Below, piece after piece: positions 17,546 through 25,485 of a DNA stretch of 64,000 bases; the stretch's first letter is position 1; each line of letters starts with the position of its first letter. Made by a program: the position numbers and the translations under genes. The notes under the pieces were generated by a model. That model was not told the DNA's origin, did not search any database, and saw only the letters and a list, made by a program, of their open reading frames with translations. The stretch is from Anaerolineales bacterium (GTDB lineage Bacteria; Chloroflexota; Anaerolineae; Anaerolineales; Anaerolineaceae): positions 62,001-126,000 of the forward strand of contig JAGVAB010000070.1 of assembly GCA_020060485.1 (NCBI GenBank), given 5' to 3'.

Positions 17546-18508
17546 TTAATTCGATTGATCCGCATCGCTGTCCATTGACAGCACCCGTTTGGCAGCCAGG
17601 TCATCAGTGATCAAAGCGGTTACCCGTTTGCCTCGTAAAGCGCCCAAAATAGCGCCTGCTTTTTCTTCTCCTCCTGCAACCCCCACCACATGCCTGATAT
17701 GGCGTAGATCATCCAGCCTGATGCCGATGATGCGCTTATCCACTGGCACATCCAATGCCAGGCCGTTAATATCATATAACCTGCCGCAAATATCACCAGC
17801 TGCCCCCTGATCAGCCAGTTGGCGCAGATCAGACCTGGTCAAAAAACCAGCCCTCAAAAAGCTTGACACCTCGGGTGGAATACCGCCGATGCCAACCAGT
17901 GCAATATCTGATTTCCGCGCCAAATCCAGTGTCTGCTGCACATGCATTTCCCGCATCAAACCCTCTGCGATCGCTGTGTCTTCAACGATCAGCGGAACAT
18001 GCAGATAGTGGTACTCACCCCCATAAAGGTTGGCTAAAAACCGCGCCAAGTCTGGCCCATCAATCAAGGGATCGCTTGCCCCGACGGCGCCAAGCATTTG
18101 TACAACTTTGATGGCTAATCGCAATTCAGGGCGCAACGCGCGAGCCGTCTGATAAACTGCCGTACCCCAGGAAATTCCAAGGATAACATCCGGTTTCAGA
18201 ATACTCTCCAAATAGCGTGCCGCAAGATTGCCCAGTCCCCGTAAAACATCATCGTACGCTCGCCCTAGACCAACCAGCACCGAAACATGCTGTATACCAA
18301 ATCGCTCCTGCAATTCATTTTCCAGAGCGTTGGACGTACGCCAGGGATAGTTGATCACAATTTCAACAATCCCTTCTTCCCGAGCTTCTTTTAGCAAGCG
18401 CGAAATTTTGGAACGCGAGACCCCAACCCTGCGGGCGACATCCGCTTGGGTTAGTTCCTGGTCATAATACAAGCTCGCCACTCGCGCCAATAGCTCCTGG
18501 TTATCCAA
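17546..18508 (-). CDS. SorC-family regulator heading the PDH operon
   Basis: A 320-residue SorC/DeoR-like regulator. The helix-turn-helix is ELTQADVARRVGVSRSKISR and the effector domain shows DVILGISWGTAVYQTARAL and DIALVGIGGIPP, the sugar-phosphate-binding pattern. It starts at TTG (18508) with AGGAGG six bases upstream. It is about 320 residues like its paralogue at 13051 and shares the same layout. Being first in the transcript with pdhA-pdhB-pdhC, and flanked by inverted repeats at its promoter, it probably adjusts PDH to a glycolytic phosphate signal. Confidence 0.87.
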   Translation of the reverse strand: MDNQELLARVASLYYDQELTQADVARRVGVSRSKISRLLKEAREEGIVEIVINYPWRTSNALENELQERFGIQHVSVLVGLGRAYDDVLRGLGNLAARYLESILKPDVILGISWGTAVYQTARALRPELRLAIKVVQMLGAVGASDPLIDGPDLARFLANLYGGEYHYLHVPLIVEDTAIAEGLMREMHVQQTLDLARKSDIALVGIGGIPPEVSSFLRAGFLTRSDLRQLADQGAAGDICGRLYDINGLALDVPVDKRIIGIRLDDLRHIRHVVGVAGGEEKAGAILGALRGKRVTALITDDLAAKRVLSMDSDADQSN

Positions 18509-18522
18509 GGCTAACCTCCTGA

Positions 18523-18608
18523 TATCTCAAGAGAAATTCTTTCATGAGATAAGTTTATCAAAGAGAAACTACTTCGTCAAGACATATGTGCATTTTTTGC
18601 ACATATGT
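18523..18608 (-). promoter_or_regulatory. SorC-PDH operon promoter flanked by two dyads
   Basis: Minus strand promoter TTGACG (18580-18575), 17-base spacer, TAAACT (18557-18552). One base upstream of the -35 lies a perfect 11-bp inverted repeat ACATATGTGCA-5-TGCACATATGT (18582-18608). Directly downstream of the -10 is a second dyad TATCTCA-15-TGAGATA (18523-18529, 18545-18551). The upstream dyad could also act on the divergent sigma-factor gene. Confidence 0.75.
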
Positions 18609-18780
18609 GCGGAGACTTATGCCCCTTGGCGATTGCCTCTGCACCCATTTTTATGTAAGCTATTGTTGAGTCGCGTTCGCTTTTATGATTTGGCGCCTAT
18701 CCTTGTTTCTCGTAAAATTACTCCCCTTTTCGGTTGAAAAAGATATTAACTATAGAGAATTCTCAAGAAAAAGGTCGTGC

Positions 18781-19356
18781 ATGGAAGAAAAGGTAGCAAT
18801 TTCTCGTATCAAACAAGGTGACCTCTCCGGGCTGGAAGTTTTGGTCAGGCAGTACCAGGTGAAAGCTGTGTATGCTGCCTTTGTGATCCTTCAAGACCGG
18901 TCTCTGGCAGAGGAAGTTGCCCAAAATGCTTTTCTGAAAGTGGTCGACAAGATCAACCTGTTCGACGACACGCGCTCTTTTGCCCCCTGGTTTTTCAGGA
19001 TCGTTGCCAACGACGCCATCAAAACTGCCCGCAAACAAAGCAGGCTTTGCTCACTGGAAGAAGAAACTGATTATGAATCGCAATCCCTTGCCAGGTGGAT
19101 GATTGACCCGCAGCCGTCGCCGGAAAAACAGATCGAGATCAAAGAAAACGTGGAGATATTGAAGAATGCCTTGCAGCAGCTTTCGCCTGACCAGAGGGCG
19201 GTCGTGATGATGCGCTACTACCTCAATATGAATAACAATGAAATGGCAACTCGCCTAGAAAAGCCTGTCACCACAATCAAGTGGTGGCTAAGGACCGCCC
19301 GAAAAAAGCTCGGCATACTCATCCAAACAATCGACCCTTCGAAACACCGGAATTAG
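18781..19356 (+). CDS. ECF-type RNA polymerase sigma factor
   Basis: A 191-residue sigma70-family protein of the extracytoplasmic-function type. Region 2 is seen in ISRIKQGDLSGLEVLVRQYQ and LAEEVAQNAFLKVV, and DTRSFAPWFFRIVANDAIK; region 4 with its helix-turn-helix is LSPDQRAVVMMRYYLNMN and ATRLEKPVTTIKWWLRTAR. The ATG at 18781 has AAAGG six bases upstream and excludes a non-conserved 32-codon extension. It is followed 11 bases later by a membrane protein that is probably its anti-sigma partner. Confidence 0.85.
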   Translation: MEEKVAISRIKQGDLSGLEVLVRQYQVKAVYAAFVILQDRSLAEEVAQNAFLKVVDKINLFDDTRSFAPWFFRIVANDAIKTARKQSRLCSLEEETDYESQSLARWMIDPQPSPEKQIEIKENVEILKNALQQLSPDQRAVVMMRYYLNMNNNEMATRLEKPVTTIKWWLRTARKKLGILIQTIDPSKHRN

Positions 19357-19367
19357 GAGGCAGCACA

Positions 19368-21203
19368 ATGGATCAAAATAAAGTCAAATTGCAATCCCTG
19401 TTCCAGCAGATGCTGGAAAAAGAGATCGCCTCCAAAACAATCAACCTCTGGCCAGAGCTGAAAACAACCCTTGTTATGAGAAATGCAAAATTAACAAAAC
19501 AAGGAGATGAAACTGTGAAAAACACAAACTTATCCAATCGCGCCTCCAGGTGGGCCATATCTGCTGGCGTTCTCATCGTATGTTTTTTGGCATTTCTACT
19601 GGCAACTCCGCAAGGTAAAGTGCTGGCCCAGGAAATCCAGCGCTACTTCACCCGAAGCGAAAACAACGAGAAAGCCCTGCAAGAAATGGAATCTGATCTG
19701 CAAACCCAGCCATACGAGATAGAGGCCGTCCCCCATGATCCTGAAGACCCTCAGACAGGTTGTGGGCCTGTTATTGCCCCGCGCTGCACCCTGGAACAGG
19801 TCCAAATCGGGCTCGCGTTTGATATCCTCCTTCCACAAAGCTTGCCAGGAGAAATGGCATTCGCAGGAGCCACAGCCATTGATGATGGCGTGGTTATAAA
19901 ATTCGAGGGCGAATTTGGTGATCTGCTTTTAGCCGAAACGTTAGCAAACGATTCCACCCCAAAAAGCTGGATGGTAGGCAAAGATACGCTCATTCAAAGC
20001 GTCTCCATTCATGACCTGCCCGCAGAATATGTATTGGGTGGCTGGATGGGGCTGGGCCTTTCAGAAGATACCCTCGCATGGGAAAACAACTTCCCGACCC
20101 GTACGCTGCGCTGGCGCATGAATGATCTGGAATTCACCCTGGTTAATATCCCCGCCCGTGGTGTACATGCTCCCGTTGGTCTCGAGCTACCCCAATTACG
20201 TCAATTGGCCGAAAGCATCACCAGTACAGAATTCTTCAAGGACAGCATTGATCGTCCGAGCCTCGCAGACGCAGAATCTCAGGCAGATTTTGCCTTGAAT
20301 CAGCCAGCGTGGTTGCCAGACCGCTTTATCACCGCCAAAACAGTTTATAACAGCCAGCACAATGCAATTTGCCAGTACTATTACATCAACGCCTCAGAAA
20401 AAACAAACCCACTGGTGATAGCTCAAAGCAATTGGGCGTTACCCACTGTTGACGAGCTCCGCACCAAAGCCTATTACGACGGAAAAGAAATACCAATTGC
20501 AATCTCACAGTATTCAGTAAACATCAGCGGGGCACTGAACGGTCTGGCAAGTCTTGTTGAAACAGGCCTGAGTATCGACTTCTTTTGTGGCGGTGAACCT
20601 GCATCTGCTCACCGCGCCTTGCTATGGCAGCAAGATGGATATTCCTACATCATCTTTGCCAGCCAGGATGCACTTGATGGGCGCGGATTTGTAAGCGTGA
20701 ACGAAATGAAGCTTCTGGCCGAATCACTGAATGGTATCACGCCCGACCCTGAAGATTTGGCTGCGCCTGATCCCGAACGGCTGCTTTCCAGAACAAGTGC
20801 GGAAGGCCTTTTTGGCGAGAAACTACTTTTGCCATCAGCCATGCTCTCCACTGTATATTTTGACCACATTTCCTTGAGGAATGAGAATTCCACCACTACG
20901 TACTACTCCGGTCAACCCGTAGGAGATGGTCGAACATATCACGTGCTCATCACTCAGGAAATTGGCTCACCAACTCCCTTGGCAGACCTTAAACTGGCTG
21001 GCGGCTTCAAAGATACAACAGTTAGAAGCCAATCGGCAATTTATCAACAAGCATGTTGGGAAAATACGCTACTGGCAGACAGCTCTGAATGCCGCCAAAC
21101 CTTGATCTGGTCAGAAGACTCAACCCAATTTACCATTGAAACATACTTTCCTGTCCTCGTACCAGAAGAAATCGTCGTTGCCATTGCAGAAAGTATGAAC
21201 TGA
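19368..21203 (+). CDS. Membrane-anchored partner of the ECF sigma factor (predicted)
   Basis: A 611-residue protein with a short cytoplasmic N-terminal region of about 60 residues, one membrane segment (62-79, AISAGVLIVCFLAFLLA) and a very long outside region. The topology and place right after an ECF sigma gene are those of anti-sigma factors in Chloroflexota, whose ectodomains often show DUF4367-like repeats; at least two similar beta-rich units seem present (around QPAWLPDRF and LLLPSAMLSTVYF). I see no zinc-binding HxxxCxxC motif in the N terminus. Start supported by AGGAGG six bases upstream. Confidence 0.65.
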   Translation: MDQNKVKLQSLFQQMLEKEIASKTINLWPELKTTLVMRNAKLTKQGDETVKNTNLSNRASRWAISAGVLIVCFLAFLLATPQGKVLAQEIQRYFTRSENNEKALQEMESDLQTQPYEIEAVPHDPEDPQTGCGPVIAPRCTLEQVQIGLAFDILLPQSLPGEMAFAGATAIDDGVVIKFEGEFGDLLLAETLANDSTPKSWMVGKDTLIQSVSIHDLPAEYVLGGWMGLGLSEDTLAWENNFPTRTLRWRMNDLEFTLVNIPARGVHAPVGLELPQLRQLAESITSTEFFKDSIDRPSLADAESQADFALNQPAWLPDRFITAKTVYNSQHNAICQYYYINASEKTNPLVIAQSNWALPTVDELRTKAYYDGKEIPIAISQYSVNISGALNGLASLVETGLSIDFFCGGEPASAHRALLWQQDGYSYIIFASQDALDGRGFVSVNEMKLLAESLNGITPDPEDLAAPDPERLLSRTSAEGLFGEKLLLPSAMLSTVYFDHISLRNENSTTTYYSGQPVGDGRTYHVLITQEIGSPTPLADLKLAGGFKDTTVRSQSAIYQQACWENTLLADSSECRQTLIWSEDSTQFTIETYFPVLVPEEIVVAIAESMN

Positions 21204-21221
21204 CCCCCTCCGTTTGTTACA

Positions 21222-21258
21222 AGAAAGCGTTTTGTTGACGATCAACAAAACGCTTTCT
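21222..21258 (+). terminator. Long perfect hairpin after the sigma operon
   Basis: A 17-bp perfect inverted repeat (21222-21238 and 21242-21258, three-base loop) lies 19 bases after the stop codon. It lacks a strong T run (GTGTTTAACC follows), but position and stability suggest a terminator or 3' stabiliser. Confidence 0.65.
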
Positions 21259-21813
21259 GTGTTTAACCGCATCCTGTGCCTGCCCAAGTTTTTTAACATT
21301 TCTTCTGTGATACGTCCTCTCGCATTACAGTTACGAAAAAAGAAACCTTCTTGTCAGAGCAAGGTCATGATCCACCGCCGCAAAATGGTGTCCTTCCGCT
21401 GTTTCAGCCAAGGGTGTACCAAGAAAACACGGACATCCAACCATGGCATTCTCAAGAAAGCTTGACATTTACGATTTTCCAAAACAGTGAAGGTCATCCA
21501 GATCAAAGTAGATGCAAAATGCTGACAAAAAGCTCCCCTTCCCGCAGAAAAATGAATTGGGATTCGTCACGCAAGCAGCGGGGAGGGGAGTTCGAGGGGC
21601 GGGGTGAATAAACCCCGGTGATGCACAGACCGTCTTTCGTCCGGCCTCGTGCCATCAATAAAAGAAGCAAATTGAATATTAACTTTGAGAAAGCCATGGA
21701 CATCCAACTTCACTGCCTTTACATTGAGCGGTTTTTAAGATATTAATATTTATGAAAACCCGGTACCGCAAAAACATGTACGCTTCTCTTGATTTCTAAC
21801 AAAGGAAATGATC
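21259..21813 (+). other. Intergenic region with GC-rich inverted repeats
   Basis: This 555-base stretch has no convincing gene. It holds a 13-bp near-perfect inverted repeat (CTCCCCTTCCCGC at 21533-21545 and GCGGGGAGGGGAG at 21578-21590) followed by a small hairpin GGGGT-6-ACCCC (21601-21616), and a repeated GGACATCCAAC (near 21432 and 21700). The last 20 bases carry the AAAGGAA ribosome binding site of the next gene. A structured leader or small RNA is possible but unproven. Confidence 0.4.
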
Positions 21814-23154
21814 ATGTCAAGAATCGAATTTGTCATCAAGCGCAGCGGCGCCAAAGTGCCCTTCACCCCCCAGAGGATTACCAATGCCATTTACCGCGCC
21901 GCGGTTGCTGTTGGCGGTCGCGACCGAGCTGTTGCTGAAAAATTGAGCAAACAGGTAGTTGACATTCTGGAAGAGATGATTTCACCCGGTGAGGCCCCTC
22001 ACATTGAAGAGATACAGGATATCGTCGAAAAAGTTCTGATAGAAAACGGGCATGCAAAAGTTGCCAAGGCATACATCCTCTACCGCGAAGAACGGGCACG
22101 CACCCGCCAGGTACGTGCCGCGAATGCCTCCAAGCCTTCAGAAAACATCCCCTGGGCCAAAATCTGGCATATCCTGGATTGGTCAATGGACCAGGGAGTA
22201 AACACCATAACCGAGCTGAATCAAAGGATTGCACGAGGCGAACTACCCGAAATCATTCACGCGTCAGAAAAACTATACGAAGAAGATGTGGAAAATGCCG
22301 CTGAAATGATCATCGAACGCGCCCACGAACTGCGCATGGTCATCATCACCGGCCCTTCTTCTTCTGGAAAAACAACCACCACCAGCAAGGTAGGCCAGCA
22401 CCTCCGGCGCAAGAAGCTAAACCTGGTCACTTTGAATGTGGACAATTATTTTTTTGACCTTTCCATGCATCCCCAGGATGAATTTGGGGATTATGATTTT
22501 GAGACCCCTCAAGCTTTGGACTTGGCCTTGATCAATGACCATCTGGCACAGTTGATTGCAGGTAATCTGGTGATGATCCCGTTCTATGACTTTAAGACCG
22601 GGAAACGCACAGAAAGCCAGACCCCTATGCAATTAAAGGAAAATGACATCATTTTGATCGACAGCTTGCACGGCTTGTATGAACCGATGACCCAATCGAT
22701 CCCCCATGAGCAAAAATTCAAGCTCTATCTGGAGCCACTGCTGCAAATGAAGGATAACGAAGGGCATTATGTGCGCTGGACAGACATCCGCCTTATACGG
22801 CGCATGCTGCGAGATGCAGCCCACCGCGCCTACGATCCCCGTATGACCCTGCTTCACTGGCATTACGTGCGCTCCAGCGAGATGAGGAACATTATCCCAT
22901 TCATCGGCACAACAGATTATATTATCAGCAGTGCCATGCCCTATGAACTCCCCCTCTACAGCCACAAGCTGGGTAAGGATTTTGACCAATGGTCAAGAGA
23001 TTACAAGGAAGATCCCCTGCGCCAGGATGCTTTTCTGCGAGCAAAGCGGGTACATAATGTCCTTGCACAGATCACACCTGTTGCTGACGACTCTCTGATT
23101 CCTGGCGATTCTGTCATCCGTGAATTCATTGGTGGCAGCACTTTGAAATATTAA
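21814..23154 (+). CDS. ATP-cone domain fused to uridine kinase-like P-loop protein
   Basis: A 446-residue two-domain protein. Residues 2-98 are an ATP-cone (FVIKRSGAKVPFTPQRITNAI ... ), the nucleotide-sensing domain of ribonucleotide reductases and NrdR. From about 170 a phosphoribulokinase/uridine kinase-like domain follows with Walker A GPSSSGKTT (180-188), TLNVDNYFFDLSMHP and DIILIDSLHGLYEPM. Related uridine kinase-like proteins in anaerobes carry other N-terminal domains. The likely role is phosphorylation of a nucleoside or related alcohol with allosteric control by ATP/dATP; substrate uncertain. ATG at 21814 gives AAAGGA the right spacing; the ATG at 21808 is too close. Confidence 0.75.
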   Translation: MSRIEFVIKRSGAKVPFTPQRITNAIYRAAVAVGGRDRAVAEKLSKQVVDILEEMISPGEAPHIEEIQDIVEKVLIENGHAKVAKAYILYREERARTRQVRAANASKPSENIPWAKIWHILDWSMDQGVNTITELNQRIARGELPEIIHASEKLYEEDVENAAEMIIERAHELRMVIITGPSSSGKTTTTSKVGQHLRRKKLNLVTLNVDNYFFDLSMHPQDEFGDYDFETPQALDLALINDHLAQLIAGNLVMIPFYDFKTGKRTESQTPMQLKENDIILIDSLHGLYEPMTQSIPHEQKFKLYLEPLLQMKDNEGHYVRWTDIRLIRRMLRDAAHRAYDPRMTLLHWHYVRSSEMRNIIPFIGTTDYIISSAMPYELPLYSHKLGKDFDQWSRDYKEDPLRQDAFLRAKRVHNVLAQITPVADDSLIPGDSVIREFIGGSTLKY

Positions 23155-23205
23155 GCCCCGGGAATTTCCCTGCACAAAGCCCTTCAAAAAGTCCCCGGCC
23201 GGGTT

Positions 23206-23703
23206 TCAGGATTTGCGAATGTCTTTTGCTTTCAATACAATGACACTGGGTACGCCCATTGCATTATTGTTGAATTGCAGTTGGGTTAATTCAACAACAG
23301 CCTTTTGCCGCGCCAAATTGAGACTGATTGGAAACTCTTCGAAATTCGGCCCACGCCATGCCTCGCGCCTGGCCTGCGCAGATGCGTGGCGCCAATATTT
23401 CGAATCAGCAGATTGTTTTTCTGTGCCGGTAAAACTGTTTGGTGGATTGTATTTATTGTTAAAATAGCGTTCCAGGTTCAACCGGGGCTCATAAGCCTCT
23501 TCTTGGATAAATGCGATTAGAGTGTGCACCTGTCTATCATAAACATGGTGCGGGCCATTCAGCCTGCGGCGCACGTCATCGCTTTGACCAACATAATCAA
23601 GCAGATCTCCAATAAAAAGTAAATAGACCCCTGCTTGACCTTGCGGGATTTCCTTCGCTTTTTCAACCAACAACACAGACCAATCCATAGCGGTTTTATC
23701 CAT
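23206..23703 (-). CDS. Stand-alone GIY-YIG domain protein
   Basis: A 165-residue protein whose N-terminal half shows the GIY-YIG nuclease pattern: GVYLL (25-29), YVGQS (37-41) and the arginine in DDVRRRL, followed by a helix with the likely catalytic glutamate in EPRLNLERYF. The C-terminal half (SKYWRHASAQARREAW) is not recognised. GIY-YIG proteins cut DNA in repair, restriction or mobility; the isolated domain here gives no context. It is convergent with the kinase gene and 40 bases downstream of the MATE gene. The ribosome site is weak. Confidence 0.65.
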   Translation of the reverse strand: MDKTAMDWSVLLVEKAKEIPQGQAGVYLLFIGDLLDYVGQSDDVRRRLNGPHHVYDRQVHTLIAFIQEEAYEPRLNLERYFNNKYNPPNSFTGTEKQSADSKYWRHASAQARREAWRGPNFEEFPISLNLARQKAVVELTQLQFNNNAMGVPSVIVLKAKDIRKS

Positions 23704-23743
23704 ATCTGGCTGCCAACGACAACCAAACCCGGCATCCCCCGGT

Positions 23744-25114
23744 TTATATTTCGGCTGGTTGTTTGGTTAAATTGTTGATCCAGCGCTTTGAGGTGAATCG
23801 CCTAAAAATTACAAACAGCTTCGATATCTCTTCCATCATAGCCAATGAATATACCCAATAAATGGGCAGCTTGAAGATCGAAGCACCAATCATGGCTGCC
23901 GGCACCCCAACCAACCATACCGCTACCGCTTCTGTGGCAAGGGCAAACCTCGTATCGCCTCCACTGCGTAAAACGCCAATGAAAATAATCATATTGGTAA
24001 CCCGCACCCACATTGTTGAAGAGAATATCAATAACAACCGGTTGGAATAAAAATAGGACGTTGCTGTGATATTGTATAAAGATAGCAAAGGTCCGCGCAA
24101 CAGAACCAGGACAATGCCAACCAGCAACGCACCAACCACACCCAACACAATGAATCTTTTGCCATAATCATAGGCAAGGTATTCCCGGCCTGAGCCAATC
24201 TGGTTGCCGATCATAATGGCACTGGCATTGGCTGCTCCGATAAAAGCCACAAAAGCCATGTTCTCAATGGTACTGTTGATATTTACCGCAGCAATTGCCT
24301 CTGTGCCAATATGAGCATAGATCGAGTTATATGTGGTGATGCCAAAAGCCCAGATCACTTCATTCATCAAGGCCGGAAAAGATGTTGTGAGAATCCGCTT
24401 GAAGAATACAAGATCAAAGTTAAACAATTCTCTGATCCTACCAGCCGCAGGTGTCTTAAGTGCATAGGTCAACGTAAGCAAAAGCACACACTCAACGCTG
24501 CGTGATACAGCTGTCCCGATGGCCGCTCCGCGCACGCCAAGAGCCGGCAAACCAAAATTACCGAAGATCAGCGCATAATTCAGCAGGATGTTCATGCTCA
24601 ATGCCACCACAGTCACCGCCATTGGTAATTTGACACGCTGCGTGCTGCGTAACACCGCTACATAGCAATAAGTAATCGCCGTCAAGATGTAACTAAAACC
24701 AACTATGGACAGATAACCCGATCCCAATTCAATGACTGCAAGATCTTTGGTATAAAATCCAAGCATCTTTTCAGGAAATATCACTGCTCCCAATGTGAAC
24801 AGGATGCCAACTGATATTGATAAGGTTAAGCCAATTCCCAGCACCTTGCGAATATTACCAATGTCCCGCTTTCCCCAATATTGAGCAGTGAAGATGGCCG
24901 ACCCGCTGCTAATGCCAAACAGGATAACGCTGAACAGAAAGAACACCTGATTTGAGAGGCCGAGTGAAGCGATCGATACTTCCCCCATCTGCCCGACCAT
25001 TAAAACATCCAATAAATTAACAGATGAGGATACAAGCTGTTGCAGTGCGATGGGCACAGCGATGTGCAAAAACGTTTTATAAAACCCCTTATCCTCAAAC
25101 AGACGCATATCCAT
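23744..25114 (-). CDS. MATE-family efflux transporter
   Basis: A 456-residue membrane protein with about twelve hydrophobic segments. The N terminus (TFLHIAVPIALQQLVSSSVNLLDVLMVGQMGEVSIASLGLSNQVFFL) carries the MATE family signature in the first two helices, and the second half repeats the pattern (FPALMNEVIWAFGITTYNSIYAHIG). MATE proteins exchange Na+ or H+ for drugs or cationic metabolites. The ATG at 25114 has GAGG seven bases upstream. Substrate unknown. Confidence 0.88.
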   Translation of the reverse strand: MDMRLFEDKGFYKTFLHIAVPIALQQLVSSSVNLLDVLMVGQMGEVSIASLGLSNQVFFLFSVILFGISSGSAIFTAQYWGKRDIGNIRKVLGIGLTLSISVGILFTLGAVIFPEKMLGFYTKDLAVIELGSGYLSIVGFSYILTAITYCYVAVLRSTQRVKLPMAVTVVALSMNILLNYALIFGNFGLPALGVRGAAIGTAVSRSVECVLLLTLTYALKTPAAGRIRELFNFDLVFFKRILTTSFPALMNEVIWAFGITTYNSIYAHIGTEAIAAVNINSTIENMAFVAFIGAANASAIMIGNQIGSGREYLAYDYGKRFIVLGVVGALLVGIVLVLLRGPLLSLYNITATSYFYSNRLLLIFSSTMWVRVTNMIIFIGVLRSGGDTRFALATEAVAVWLVGVPAAMIGASIFKLPIYWVYSLAMMEEISKLFVIFRRFTSKRWINNLTKQPAEI

Positions 25115-25485
25115 TCATAAACCTCAAAAGTTGATCTAGAAGAACGATTATTTTTACCGCAGGAATCAATTCCTGACAATCATTTGTTGTCTGTCATTGA
25201 TTGAATTCTCTGTAAAATCCAGTATTCTGGCTACAAGCATTAATTTTAATCCCTCGAACGTTGGAACGCACATATCAGCCTTGTTTGGCGTTGAATTTTA
25301 TACTCTCACCCAACTACTGTAATGATCCACACCCTCTCTCGGTCCACAATTACAGAAAAAAATAGTGACCGAACCAGTCTAAAACCGATCAGAGATATTT
25401 GATCTCCAACCCTTTTCCACCACAGGTCCGGCCACTGCTAAACCCCTGTTCAGATTGACCGCATGTGAAATAATTTGTCGATGTC
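25115..25485 (-). other. Intergenic region between glmS and MATE gene
   Basis: A 371-base gap. On the minus strand, after the glmS stop, a GAGAT-5-ATCTC hairpin near 25390-25405 followed by GGTTTTAG could be a weak terminator. An AT-rich stretch with AATCAAT/ATTGATT dyad (about 25163-25203) probably belongs to the MATE promoter. No gene is seen. Confidence 0.35.

Noticed and set aside
21214..21465. Open frame of 83 codons after the sigma operon
   Set aside because: It overlaps the terminator hairpin, has no ribosome site and its composition is unlike a protein.
25386..25405. Small dyad considered as a glmS terminator
   Set aside because: The stem is only five base pairs and followed by a weak T run; noted in the gap entry but not called.
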